Source: Hyaloperonospora brassicae
Taxonomy: Eukaryota; Oomycota; Peronosporomycetes; Peronosporales; Peronosporaceae
Direction: 5' to 3'
DNA length: 64,000 bases
NCBI GenBank assembly: GCA_947650285.1
Contig: CANTFL010000363.1
Span: 62,001-126,000, forward strand
Of this stretch, positions 1 to 11,951 are shown one piece after another. The notes under the pieces are model-generated. The model was not told where the DNA came from and searched no databases. It saw nothing but the letters and a program-made list of their open reading frames with translations. The first letter of the stretch is position 1; every line of letters begins with the position of its first letter. The position numbers and the translations under genes were made by a program.

Positions 1-89
1 TGTAAGCCCGCCCTCGGCCAAATCTATCGAGCGGTCATCTACCGGCCCACTGAGTACATTATATCCACAAGGGGACCAAGGTATACCTC

Positions 90-330
90 TATCAAGGCAA
101 CACATCGCTGTCTCCGTCAAAATTTACCAAAGAGTACAAACCGGCATCCGGCGGGTACTAAAGGTGAGGCAAGGTCAATACGCGACATCAGGGAACCACC
201 AAGTAAATCGGCAGTCCGGCATAGTGAGTGTTTTGAAGGCTCACCACGCAGTCTTAAAACCACATCCACCAAAGTATTAAGCGCTATACGATTTCGCTCC
301 CGTCCGATTTTTTCACGTGTAAAAACTAAA
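90..330 (-). repeat. Dispersed repeat X, copy 1 (decayed)
   Basis: Read on the minus strand, this matches 15090-15310 (minus) and 41240-41440 (plus). The shared core is a GGACTGCCGA-like block, then a CGTAT block, then a CCTCACYTTNNGTACCCG block, in the same order and spacing in all three places. The possible translation keeps a G-L-P motif in one frame, but that frame has stops in this copy, so it is either an old coding remnant or a non-coding repeat. I do not recognise the family. Confidence 0.4.
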
Positions 331-345
331 CTTACATCCATTTGG

Positions 346-2412
346 CCCAGCGAGACAGTGATCAGGAATAGTCGGCCTACTGTATTTAACGGAAGTCACG
401 GCAATCGCGTTTTGGTCCCAATACAAAAGGTCTCCTGTTCATCCTTCAAGTATTATCGATGTCACTGATATCTAAATATATTTTTTGACCAACTTTTTAC
501 ACTTAAAAACAGCGGGTAAACAGATCTGGTGTATAGAACGGCTTCAATTTACACATACAAATATAACAGGATCTTCAATTGCCTAATCGATGTTAAATTT
601 TACAAATCTTCGGCGTAAACAACCCGGGATTGTCTATACCCCGTGTGGTCGGAACTATCATCGGAAATGAAAGTGTCTCACGGGTAATCATATAATAAAA
701 TGGAGACAATGAAAATCGGTAAAAAAGTGGAAAGTTTTACCTGAAACTTTAAATTATGTGTGATCTCCCTATATTGATGCCACACCTAATAAATATTGGC
801 GCAAATGAGCTAAGTTAAACGCCTATCCATCTTTTAATGACGATCTAAATATGACCATAGTTGCAATTTACGCCCTATTACGTGCCGCGTTGGATCACAA
901 TGATTTCGATCAGCTCGATCTTTATCACATCCTGTATCGATCAATAACCTTAGGTCAATAAGGTTATTAAGCAGGCCGGATAAGGTCGTAGTTTTTGTGT
1001 GCTTACTAGAGTGATATTTAGGGGTCTAGCTCAATATAGAACGTAAATCCCATTTTAAACCATAAGTTAGGTGGAAAAAATTAATACAAAATGCACAGTT
1101 TTAATTATTTATTTCATTCGTTTTTCCAATATATCTTGGTTTCAGTTATGTCTGCAAAATTCAACATGAGCGCTTGGGTTATAATTTACATTCAATAATC
1201 TGCCATTTAAAGTAGCCTGACTAGATATACTGACTTTACACGCCTTTTCGTCCTGCAATCCAATGGAAGACACGAAAGTCGGACGAAAATTTCGGCACTC
1301 GGTTATTTGGGTTCACCCTCATAGCGCCAAATTGTCGGAAACCGTTCTTTGTAAATTTTATGAGCTTCTGTGGTTTTCAGGCGATCTTGTATTAGTAATC
1401 ACACATTTAGAAATTGATTCAATCCACACCATGAGTAGTACTCTTTCTCCGATAATCGCACAGAAATTATGTGATTTAAAGCAACAAAGCATCAAGGAAT
1501 ATGTTGCCTACGAATTTTAGGAAGGAAAAGCATGTGTTGCAGGTAACACTGCCCTATTTACAGTCAACTAATTTCTTGACTACAGAAACAATTCACAAAG
1601 AGGTATGAAGCATACCAGTAAACATCGCTCGAAATCATATTTTACTAATACTTTGGTTACATCCTTTTAAAATGGTATAGTGAAGACGCGTAATATCTTG
1701 ATACAACAACTCCTCTACTTGCGATCAAACTGGTTATACAAGGTCTTCAATTTTCTAATCTGATTAGGGACAAACAGCTTAACAATCATCCGTGTCTACT
1801 TCGTAGTCCGACGCGCCTAGTTCACATAGCTCAGCGTCTTAAACCTCATTTAGACACATTCCAGATGAGATACGCGTCAAAGTCTATGATATATCTTATT
1901 TCTTCGATTGTAAAATGCGCTATGTCCATGTTTGTTTGAAGACCTTTATTTGTAGGACCTCGCTCCGACGACGTGGTAGTACGACCGACCGAGCGATTTC
2001 AATCATCTGCACCTCGGTAGCAACTATGCTAGATTGCAAGGAACCTACAGGGCCGATTGATCGTTTATCTTTTTTGCAAATTTAAGCGGTAATATCCATT
2101 CTTAAGTCATATTTAGAATAATTTAACGGCTAAATAAAGGTCTTGACTTCTATATTTGCATTATATGTAGAAACGCATGAGTCAGCTGTGAAAACAGCTG
2201 TTCGGATCCTCCATCTAAAGTAAAATTCAAACAATCGCCTTTCGAGAAAAAGCAAGGAGCCCGATGTGCAGCATTAATGATCTTCGTCGCTTCTGCCGGA
2301 TCAAATAATTTGAAAACCGGCAAAAATGATCCACTCTAAATTTTGATCGACAAGAAAATAGAGATACGTGACAGCACTAGAAGATTTGCTTTGTGCACTG
2401 TTCAACCTACCG
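346..2412. other. Gene-free decayed sequence
   Basis: No recognisable gene. The longest ATG-started reading frame is 85 codons at 1263-1520 (plus). It has no motif I recognise, and its length is not remarkable for AT-rich DNA, so I do not call it a gene. The stretch ends where the LTR at 2413 begins. Confidence 0.5.
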
Positions 2413-2850
2413 TGTAACGGGTAGACCGTTACATGAAATTGTCATTGAAACAATTTGACAATAAAGAATATTTAGTCGAATATTGTTTTAAAAATATCAC
2501 AGACATGGTGATAGTGTTGGGATGACCGAAGGGTCTACACATTGGTTAATATCGTGATGGTATCAACCCACCAATCGCTGCTAGACGCGCGCAATGGGTG
2601 GTGAGTAGACGTCATCATACATTCAGTTATATTGGTATAATTAAGTCAGGACAACAGAAGATTCAAGAAGTTATAGGACTTAAATATATTAATACAGTTT
2701 TACTTTTACCAGAGACTAGTCTGACTACTTGGTCTCCTTTCCTTACTCTGTGTTCCTTAAACACCTAGCAGGGCACTGTCGACATCTGTCGTCAGTGGAA
2801 GTATACTCTGTACTGGTCAACCAGTACGTAGTCAACAGTGCTCGGTTACA
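2413..2850 (+). repeat. 5' LTR of copy 1
   Basis: Starts TGTAACGG and ends CGGTTACA, 438 bp. It is nearly identical to the LTRs at 22278-22716 and 29594-30032 (both minus). The first 22 bases form an imperfect palindrome, with TGTAACGG facing CCGTTACA. Near the 3' end there is a nested hairpin: an inner palindrome at 2810-2827 inside arms at 2773-2783 and 2831-2841. Confidence 0.9.
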
Positions 2851-2852
2851 CC

Positions 2853-2871
2853 TGGTAGCACTTTGTAGTCC
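2853..2871 (+). promoter_or_regulatory. Primer binding site
   Basis: TGGTAGCACTTTGTAGTCC starts two bases after the LTR and is repeated at the same place in copies A and B and in the element at 60733. The first eight bases (TGGTAGCA) complement the usual 3' end of eukaryotic initiator tRNA-Met, and a short match of this kind is also used by yeast Ty3. The priming tRNA is inferred, not proven. Confidence 0.6.
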
Positions 2872-2900
2872 GTCCAAGGACCACAACCCCATCGCCCAAC

Positions 2901-4076
2901 ATGAACATGTTGGACGATGTAGACGGTGAAAGCTTTTACGGAACCCGTGAGAGCTACTCCCATTTGAGCGACATCGAATGGAGTGCGATCGAACGAATGA
3001 GATCGACCGTTGGCGAGGAAGCCATTTGGGCCATGCTATCCTCAAGGGATAGGGACCAGCAACATGCCGTAATCAGCAAGTTCTTGCAACGAGAACTTGA
3101 TGAGTCGCGAGCGCAGGTGACCTAGTTACAACAACAAGATCACCAGCGGACCGAAGCACTGAGACAACAACAGTCTCAGTCCGCAGAGCTAACGCGTGAG
3201 CGTCGACGGGAGTCTCTAAAACTAGAGGTCTTCAAGTATCACGGAGTCGAGGAAGACTCCCTGTTGAGATGGTTCGTCGAGCTGGACGATGCCATCGATG
3301 CTCGTCGCATCGACGATGAGCGAATGCAAGTCTCATTCGCTCAGTCTAAACTGGCAGGAGAAGCCAGAGCTTGGGCCCTGAACCTCAAGTTGTACGATCC
3401 ACATGTGTTTGGGTCGCTGAGGATATTCAAGACCCTGCCCAGTGAGACTTTCGAGCCGCCCAGAGCAGAGTTCAGGACACTCTCTAAACTCTTCGGAATA
3501 AAACAGGGTAAGCGTAAGGTTCACGCTTACGCTCAGCACGTACGCTACCTTGCACGCTGCATTGTAGTGAACCCTGTGAGTGGGTTTGTGTTGATCACAA
3601 TATTCATTCAAGGGCTTTCAGACGTTCCTGTTAGGGACCGGTTGTTTCGGGGAGAGCTAAAGAGGCCCTCAGAGGCAATCTTCTCAGCGGAGCAAGAAGA
3701 TTATACTGTGAGGCAGTCTCACGCTACGTTGACCCCGCATCGTCCACAAAGACGATTAGCAGTCGGAGGTCCAGAACCAATGGACCTCTGTCAAGTCGAG
3801 GGCGAGAAACCTCGCCCTATGAACGACAAGCAAATGGTGAGATGCCATCGCTGTCACAAACTGGGACAGTATGCATACGAATGCAGTGTCCCCCGCTCAG
3901 TACCTCGAGGTGCTGAGCGCAGTATTCACCGACCAGCAAGAAGAACTGGAGGGCGAGGGTTTGTTGCTGTTGCGAAGTCGCAACAGCAAAGTGGACCATC
4001 AAAAAACGGTCGGGATAGGTTGGGGCGGAGCGCCCTACTGATCCAGCAACATCAAGAGAAATTGCAAATCTCCTGA
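2901..4076 (+). pseudogene. gag: gag (nucleocapsid polyprotein), one internal stop
   Basis: One frame of 392 codons with a TAG at 3123-3125. The N-terminus is acidic, followed by a Gln-rich coiled stretch (from about residue 75). Then comes the gypsy-type gag core with W-F-V-E-L and F-E-P-P-R-A-E-F motifs (about residues 120-215), and near residue 315 a zinc-knuckle remnant, CHRCHKLGQYAYEC, in which the knuckle His is Gln. The frame ends in a basic RNA-binding-like tail. Copy A has the same stop at the same codon. Gag would package the RNA. The next frame (pol) is in -1 and is preceded by a frameshift-like signal at 4001. Confidence 0.85.
4001..4044 (+). promoter_or_regulatory. -1 ribosomal frameshift signal (gag-pol)
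   Basis: A AAA AAC lies in the gag frame at 4001-4007 (codons TCA AAA AAC). Five bases later a stem can form between 4013-4024 and 4033-4044, with 10 of 12 positions paired. The -1 frame leads toward protease but meets a TAG at 4016-4018 in this lineage. Copy B has the open version. The role is inferred from position and form. Confidence 0.6.
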
Positions 4077-5504
4077 AGAAGGTTGCTCCCGACACACAAT
4101 TTCTGTGTGTCTCTGCACCTGGTGATGAGGTGTCTCTCATCACCTTGAAGTTAGAAGTGACAAAAGACTTGTCACTTCGCGCCCTAGTTGACTGTGGGGC
4201 GTCGAACAATTTCGTTCGTTGCCAGTCTCTAGAGGCAGGAAGTTTCAACTTCGTGGAGCGGGACATTTCTCCAACAAAGATGACGGTGCGTCTAGTGACA
4301 GGCGCATCGATCACTGTGAAGAAACGTGTAGTTGGAATCCACTACACGTTAAAAGGCGAACATTACGATGATGATTTCATCGTGCTTGACTTGGATGACA
4401 AGTTCGACGTCATAATAGAGTTGCCTTGGTTCAGGAGATATGAGCCAAGGGTGAGTTGGCAGTATCGATCGGTTACGATACCAGCTACTTGTTCCTCAGA
4501 CAATCACCTGACGAATATCTTCGAACGCCCACACTCACGTGGGTGTACTACGAGCAAGTGCGATGGCCTCATTTGTGGTACGGTCGTTAGCACGACGGCA
4601 CAAGAGCACAATGTAGATGTTCACTACATTGAGGAGAAAGCTCTCCCAGAACCTGTGGAAGTGATTTCCCAGGAGGCAATCGAGAGACTGAATGTCTTGA
4701 CAAATGATAAATCAAGCTTAGTCGCTTACACGCTTGATCTGGTTGCGCCTCCGAAGTTAACTTCGAAGATAATTCAACTGCCGACGCTAAAACCGAAACG
4801 ATTCTTGCGTGATCTGCGTAGTGGCAAAGTCAAGCAGATCTGCATACTCGTCACGGAGGATGAGTATGTGGCCGATATTCGATCGGCAACGGTGTTTACT
4901 GAGACCGAGAGGGTTCTCAGCAGTTCATCGATGGACAAAAGTGTCCTCGATGAGAAGACACGGATTGAGCGATACACGTCTCAATCCTGGGAGTCGCTTC
5001 AGGCAAATCCTTTGTATCAGAATTTGATCGAATTCAAGGATGTATTCCCTGAATCCGTACCTTGCGAGTTGCCTAAGGACAAAGGCACTCGACACGAGAT
5101 CGAGCTCAGACCGGGCTCGAAATATTGTGTCATGAAGCAGTGGCCACTGCCTCGTTGACGCGTTATAGCAATCGACAAGTTCTTTGCCGATCGCTTAGCA
5201 GCGGACCGTGTGAGGGAATCTACATCCCCTCACAGCTCTCCGACCTTCTGTGTGCGAAAGGCCACAGGAGGATGGCGGATAGTACACGCATTCAAATAAA
5301 ATTGAACGCTGCGACGGTACCGGCTCAGACGTCGATACCGAGGAAGGACGCAATAATACATGGTATGTCAAAGAGTATCATCTTTTCGTCCATGGATCTG
5401 ATGGATGGGTTCTATCAGATCCTCATGCGTGAACGGGACATCCCGTACACAGCAGTGAGAACCCCCCAGCGGGATGCTGTGGGAGTGGCTAGTGTAGCCA
5501 CAGG
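4006..5504 (+). pseudogene. pol: pol part 1: protease, linker and start of reverse transcriptase
   Basis: The retropepsin-like domain has the active-site motif V-D-C-G-A-S followed by the flap and the I-x-x-L-P-W region. Cys replaces the usual Ser/Thr, and the normally conserved I-L-G before P-W reads I-I-E here. RT begins with the proline-rich K-x-W-P-L-P-R entry motif and reaches D-L-M-D-G-F-Y-Q-I (about 5398-5424). A TGA at 5156-5158 interrupts pol at the same codon as in copy B, and an extra base in the C run near 5462 shifts the frame. The gene is cut at 5504 by an inserted solo LTR and resumes at 7502. Confidence 0.8.
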
Positions 5505-7495
5505 TGTAATAAAGTCACTAATCGAAATTCTGTGACGTGGGTCGCTGACCACCCAGTTAAGACGTCACTTACAGGCGGAAATGATATTAAGTGATCCAGC
5601 AATTCGATAGGAGATGCAAGATGATCCAAACGGGGATCAGTGATCCGATCCAACTATCGTCAGAATGATGCATATGGAACGAACGAAGACGAGGCGTAAA
5701 AAGGGATGTTTTCCATGGAACGATAAGAGGCGAGGCGTCAAAAGGGAAATTTACACGGTGCGATCTGTGACATAGGAAGGGTAGAAGCTAAGCGAGCCAC
5801 CTGAAAGTTGGTCAAGAACAAGAATGTTTATGTTGAATCAGGTGAACACTAGGTCACAAATGTACACGCAAACGTGTTTTGAATTACGAATGTGTGAAAC
5901 GTCATATTGACCGGTATCGGCAGCGATCGTGGATACCGTGGCAGATTTACTCTAAGAAAAGGGCATCTGGGACCAGGCGATGCTATGTGATTCTGTAACG
6001 AAGGTTATTTATCCTGCATATCTGTGATACTCTTTACCGGTCCTACAATGGGAGTACTAATTTTGATTATTTATAGCTCGATCAGGAAGTGGGAATATTC
6101 ATGAATGTCCAGGGAGATATTTTAAGAAGTGTAAATGGTCTCGTTTATCAGATAAACCATGCAGGATGTTATCGGAGCACGTGAAATGAATAGAAGAACA
6201 TCTACTGCTGAATTGTATCGTGTCGATCCTCAACAATCTAGAATTGGGCATCAGATAGGTCATGTTTCCTGTTGATTATGGATATATCGCTGATGAGACT
6301 TCCGGATCATAAGAAATATACTCGAAAGAGGTCCCTGAGTGATGTCTTAAAAGTTCAGACAAGAAGGGACAGTGGAAGATGTTTCAATCGACTTCTCAAA
6401 AGATTTTGGATACATTTGGCATTTTGGATCATATATATGGAACTGTGGCGCTAAGAATGGATATTTGATACTATATTTGAGATTTATGCTATTTTGGTGT
6501 TATACGTACGATACCTGGGATACTGGAGCTATCATTCAAGTAAATGTCACGAAATATAGACACGTGTTCAAGTGGACGATCCGGTATGAAGGTAATACCG
6601 GTTTGGATAACGACCTACCGTTATGAATAGGTGTAAATAAAAATTGGCTAGTAAAATGGTTGGTTGATAAAAAGACTTAAGCTCTACTTCTTCTGCTGAC
6701 GACGCGCACCCCCCCCTCTTATTCGGAAGAGTTTGTTTAGCTTCCCCGGCGGCTTAAGACACGCGTGTTCCAAGGACATTGAAGACCGATCTTGAATTGT
6801 TGGCCAAGGTCGAGAAGAGAGATCCCAGAAAATTGGGTTCGGATAGATCAAGCACTCACACGCAACTCAACTGCTAGGGTAGCAGTAACTACGGAATAGG
6901 ACTGGACACAAGATCGCAAGACGTATCAAGTGGTCAGAAGATCTGGACAAGGGGTTCAAGACATAACCGAGCAAGATTGAAGCGATCTACAGGATCAATC
7001 GGCACGATTTATACTGGCGAAACAGGAAACCTATCTGACCCAAGCTGCGTACTTCCAACAGGATCGGCCGATCCCAAGACCAGATCGGACCGATCCCAAG
7101 GCAACGTCAACACAAGACTTTCATTTGCTAAGTGAAGATTTTCTCACAGCGAAACTCCCTATACAAAGACAAATTGAGATCGGTGTGATTTAAGATTAAG
7201 AGCGCGACGATTTCAAATAGTGCTCACCGCGACTCAAGATCCAGATCACAGAACCCTGTTCGTGGTGTGAAGGTTTCCGCACCGAAAGCGAACTTTTAAC
7301 CCCAAACTATTAGCGGATAGCCATCTCCCAAGGATATTACATTGAGCTCAATCCAGTTCAACCGATTGGTACACAAGGCGAGCACAAGGCTATGTTGCAA
7401 GGCACGGATCGTAGTACTTCCTTCGTGGGTCGGCAATTCTGAGTAAGTGGAAGATCGACACTTACACAATCGATGTCGTGAGATCGACTCCACCA
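5505..7495 (+). mobile_element. Solo LTR (long, GATC-rich family) inserted in RT
   Basis: Starts TG (TGTAATAAAG) and ends CA (GACTCCACCA). It is flanked on both sides by CACAGG (5499-5504 and 7496-7501), so a 5-6 bp target duplication is visible and removing it rejoins pol. No transposon protein frame is present. The stretch around 6905-6950 and the last 250 bases match 37900-38303 and 40085-40435, where they also end an LTR-like unit. I therefore read it as a solo LTR of about 2 kb, probably Ty3 or copia type. Superfamily not determined. Confidence 0.7.
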
Positions 7496-7501
7496 CACAG
7501 G

Positions 7502-8420
7502 CCCTGAGTAACGCCCTGCTTTTCTTAATAATTGGATGACAAATCTATTGAAACCGGTGCGATAAGTTTTACCAATAGACTTTGACGATATGTTTGTCCA
7601 TAGCCCTGGTTTGGACGAAAAGTCATACGCAAAAAATTACAGAACAAAATCTAATCAGGTTCCTTAACTTATGCGCAAGCATAAGTTGTACGCCAACCCC
7701 AAAAAGTGTATATTCGCGGATAGCGAAATACCACTTCTTGGGTGCATCGTGGGTAAACACGGCGTACGCCCGGATCCCGAAAAGATCAAGGCGATCACCG
7801 ACTGGCCTGTGCCAGTCGATGTCAAGGGACTTTGTAAGTTCCTTGGGCTATCGGCGTACTTGCACAAGTACTCGCGCAACTACGCCGAGATGAATGTTCG
7901 TCTTTCTTGCTTCCTCAAGAAAAATGTCAAGTGGTCATGGAGCGCTTAGTGCCAAAGTTACTTTGAAGGTATCAAGCAGAGCTTGATGCAATCGCCCATC
8001 TTGGAGATTGCAGATCAAGACAGACCTTTTTATGTTGTCTGTGACGCCAGCGATTTTGCTATCGGCTGTGCGTTAATGCAGTTCGATGCAGATGGCACGA
8101 AGCGCGTCATCTGTTATCAGTCGCGTCAGCTGCAGGCAGCTGAGCGTAATTACCCAGTGCATGATAAGAAACTCTTTCCCATGAACTACGCACTGACTAA
8201 GTTTCGGGTCTATCGCTTGGGAGATAGACCGTTCATCGTCTATACGGACCATCCGTCACTACGCACGGCCATAAAAAGTCCACAGCTCTCGCAAATAATG
8301 GCTAGGTGTTTGTCTGTATTTGCAGGTTACAACTCATCTGTGAAGTATGAAGCAGGATGACTGAACGTCGTCGCGGATGCGCTTTGATTCAGGCTCGATT
8401 TCGGTCCGGGTGCGCAACCC
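7502..8420 (+). pseudogene. pol: pol part 2: RT C-terminus and RNase H
   Basis: After the insertion, RT resumes at a G-L-S-N-A-P position that is damaged. Frame 7671-7949 carries the RT thumb and connection region (L-G-C-I-V-G-K-H, then K-F-L-G-L). It ends in a TAG that copy B shares at the same codon (55191-55193). Frame 7983-8360 is RNase H, with the first catalytic Asp in V-C-D-A-S-D-F-A-I-G, the Glu in A-A-E-R-N-Y, and the Y-T-D-H motif. The YxDD region at about 7585 is frameshifted. This 700-bp block is much better preserved than the sequence on either side. Confidence 0.75.
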
Positions 8421-8559
8421 AACAGTAAGGATAGTCTCACTGTTGCCACACTTACAGTCAACGTTCCGTCAAAAAATAATATTTAAGGACGTAAGAAATG
8501 CCTACGCTGAAGATAATATTTTCTGCGCGTGATTAATCTTCTGCGCTTGATGAATCATC

Positions 8560-10060
8560 TGGGGAAAATAACTCGTATATCGCTGAAAAGTTTATTGACT
8601 TTAAACCGTTCTTCATAGGATCGGTACCAAACACGAAACGGGTTGATGTACTATACAGCAGTTGCCGGCGACCCTCCTCGTGTAGTTGTCCTCGTTCATT
8701 ACAATTTGCGCTTGCACATCATGTATGAGTGTCACGATGCCTCAACCGGCGGCCATCGTGGTCGGGAAAATACTTCCCTCACGGTAATTTGTGACGTTTA
8801 AGCGCCCTGCCAGTATCCGTTTGTGTGCAAGCACATTCGAGCTTGCGAGATTGCTAACAGATGAAGCCTATTCTTTTATCCGTGCAACCTCACAGTCTCT
8901 ACCTGTCCTGGCAGAGTTCTGGCAGTCCGTTCCATAGACTTTGTCTTCTATTTCCCTGAAGACGACCACAAGATTAATGGTATTCTTGTGTTCGTTTACC
9001 GATGTAGCAATATGGCGAATCTTGCTGCAGTACTCGAGTCGATCAAGGCACAAGGCTGTGCTCGTATCTTTATCGACACGATATTTCGCGGATGCTGTTA
9101 CCTTGTAATTTCTTGTTCGACCATGACCCTCGGTTAATGGCGGAGTCTTGTCAATCCGTTTTCTGATCGCTCGGAACGTGTTTCGAGTTGTCAACAATGG
9201 ACCATCCACCACAGATACTCAGTTGGAACGTGCCAACCGCGTCCTCTAATAGATCCTTCGAGAATACGTCCACTTGTTCTCGAGTTGGAGTGAATTCCTC
9301 CCGATTTGGAAATTCGCAATCAATCATTCGGTGCGTACATCAACACAGCACCAACCATTCTTCCTGAATGACTTAAGCCATCCACGTATGTCTGCCTTTA
9401 AAGAGTACGAATCGTGTATAAACGGGGGAAGGAATCGCTCGACTAAAACCGTTCTGACTTTTGCTCATCACGTGCAGACGCAAACGTCGTCAGGTATGAT
9501 TCCGATGTCGATCAGTTCAAAATCGAAGATGAGGTTTATCTCAATAATAGCGATGACGATGACGATGCTGGTATCTTCAGGATCGCCAAAGACTATTCCA
9601 GCGAGGATGAAGAAACCCTCGCTGATAAATATAAAGAGAGGAGGACTCTTTATGCAATTAGCACAAGACAAAGCAATGGCTCGTCAGAAAAAGCATTTCT
9701 GCTGGATCGAGAAGCAGTAGTTCGTTTCGTTCAGGACTCCATCGCTCACGCGGTGGAACGGCAAAAGCGCAGCAATGATAACCATGGAAGAGCAATGTTC
9801 TTTTATTAATTGAAGGCAATTTGGTCCTAATTTCTACGGTCAATCCACCTAGACACGCAGTGACTAAGAGGGGCAGCTGTAAAATACTGCATACGTACGT
9901 CGGCCCTTTTCGTGTGCTGCGCCGACACAGCAACGCATGCACGATTGATCTGCCTCTAAGTATGCGTACACATCCAACGTTTTACCTGGGGCGCCTCGAT
10001 CCCTACATGTCAGTACGATCCATTTTTCTACGATGAAGAAATCCCCAACCTTAAAGAACC
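8560..10060 (+). pseudogene. pol: pol part 3: integrase, acidic insert and GPY/F module (decayed)
   Basis: Fragments align with copy B integrase: the zinc-finger H-D-A-S-T-G-G-H stretch (about 8730-8760), a damaged core, then S-W-S-E-F-L-P near 9280. The Asp-rich insert lies at about 9540-9620 and the G-P-F-R-V-L module at about 9900, followed by M-R-T-H-P. Many stops and frameshifts break it. It has no coding capacity. Confidence 0.65.
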
Positions 10061-10299
10061 TCCATCGAATTCTTGCGCTCGCGCTCTAGATGTTCAGTCT
10101 GGTCGAGTAGTGAAGATACATCTATGCTCACTTAAGAGAACGCCCTGCGAACTTACGCCAACTGGTCAACGAAGAAACCGACACCCAGTTTAACCTGAAG
10201 CTGTACAAGGGAGTGCTCAGCACGATCCTTCGCACGATCCTTGCGGTGCTTCAGCACAGACTCGGTCAAAGTGAAGCGTTTGTGCCTCTTGACCTCAGA

Positions 10300-11850
10300 A
10301 GCCTCGCTCAATTTGACAATTTTGTGTATTTCATCTTGTGTGGGTCGAGTTGACGAGTCCAGCGACTTGGAGAAGGGATTTTCTCTTCCATCGCATCCTT
10401 TGTGGAATCATACGGTGGTCAACGCTTCCTTGTAGAGCCTATCTTGTAAAGTTGTGACGATTAAGGATAAAGGATCGTTACCTCTTCCAGTGTCGAGGGT
10501 ATATACCCTCGTGGAACAGCTGGAAGCCCCGTTCTCAGCTGATGGTGGATGTGCCCGGTTTCGGCGGGTAGAACGAAGAGACGCACCGTTTGACTACGGA
10601 GGGCCGTCGGCAAACGAACGTCCGGCGTGTTCATTATATGATTGTAGGTTCTCAATCCCTTGTTACATCTCAGATGAGATGCGCTCCCTCCAATAGGGTT
10701 GATTGGGGAGGAAGGACTCCTTAGGGGCGCAAACAGAGTTGTCAACACAACTCTAACCGATCTCTCCCCACTAGAGGCAAGGTAAATCTGCCTCTCGAGA
10801 CAATCGGTGCATTTTAAACCGAGCATCGGTTGGTGACTTCTATTCAAGCGTTTTGCGAGCTGCAATAGTTGTTCAGCCAAAGGTCATGGACATAATTTTA
10901 CTGGTACCGATAATTGCGTTCAACGCTTGCACAAAAAATCAAATCTCGGCTGCGCTTGCCGTGGGTATATCGATGTCAGAAAAAGAAATCGGTGTTATGC
11001 TTATGTTCAATGCTATGACCACTCACATAAATATCAAGACCATTCAACCTTGACAAATCGAATAGTTAGACCTGATAACGATTGTAGTGTAAACATACAA
11101 CAGCTCCATGTTGCGTTGGGAAAGCATCCATGGTTTTTTTCTAGGAGCATATCGTAACACGTTACGGTCCAGCTCCTCTTGCGCAGTGCCAACAAAAAGA
11201 AAGGGCACTACGATCACCGCAATCGCTCCGATTGCTACGGGTACGATGGATTTCGTGAAGCGTTATCGGCATTATCACAATGTCTAACGTCCTCATGATG
11301 CGCACTCGCATCAAATTAATTTGAGCGCGATCGGTTCGATTCTCGCGACGAGTACTTAGACTCGCCGGTTGAGTTAAACATTTCATTTCGCAGAGTTTTA
11401 TCGACGTTGCTACGAGGCACAGCAGTCGCCGTATCTGCACCCACAGCTTCACGGCCGGGATTGGCGAGCGACATCGAGTCGGACGGGGGGTCCTACTCGC
11501 GTAAATAGACAACCCTTAGTTCGGTAGTGACGTCCATGGGACCACCACCCGCAGCAGAAGCTGTGGATGAAGAAGCTGCATGTAGATGCCAACGTGAACC
11601 GGCAACATTTGGTTTTGCAGGCTGGTTATTAAAAGCATCAGGCGATATAAAGCCCGCTGCTGAGTCTTGAGCTGCTTTGTATCCGGTCGTACGCATCCGT
11701 ACAGAAGAATTAGTGGTGGCCGTGTTCGCGCAGAGCATTGTGGTATATAGTAAGTTATAGAATGGAAGACCTCGTTTGTCAATTCTATTCACCACAGCAA
11801 AGAAAAACTCGTTATGCGCTTATAGTTGAGATGAAAGTCAAAATTAACAA
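10300..11850 (-). pseudogene. Remnant of the antisense ORF (copy 1)
   Basis: On the minus strand, between the chromodomain and the 3' LTR, 10700-10860 still aligns with the conserved core of the antisense ORF in copies A and B, including the stretch that encodes the Cys-x2-Cys motif and V-D-N-S. The Ser/Ala-rich N-terminal part falls near 11500-11620. Many stops and shifts are present. It supports the antisense gene as an old, regular part of this element family. Confidence 0.5.
10370..10560 (+). pseudogene. pol: pol part 4: chromodomain remnant
   Basis: Sequence near 10380-10560 parallels the copy B chromodomain (57680-57800). It has the G-G-Q-R-F-L-V block and the aromatic, Gly and Pro stretch that follows it, but with stops and small indels. 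Chromodomains at the integrase end mark chromoviruses and are thought to steer insertion to modified histones. Confidence 0.55.
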
Positions 11851-11929
11851 GTGCTTCATTTTTTACAGAGCGACCCGAGGTGGTCACAATTGCACCACCC
11901 TATTAATTTACTCACTGGAGTAACTGATG

Positions 11930-11951
11930 GTTAAGGGTGGGGGAAGGTCGA
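11930..11951 (+). promoter_or_regulatory. Polypurine tract
   Basis: A purine-rich run (AAGGGTGGGGGAAGG) lies just before the LTR start TGTAACGG at 11952. Copies A and B have the same arrangement. It would prime plus-strand DNA synthesis. Confidence 0.6.

Noticed and set aside
1263..1520. 85-codon ORF
   Set aside because: No motif, no homologous partner in the window, and length expected by chance in this composition.
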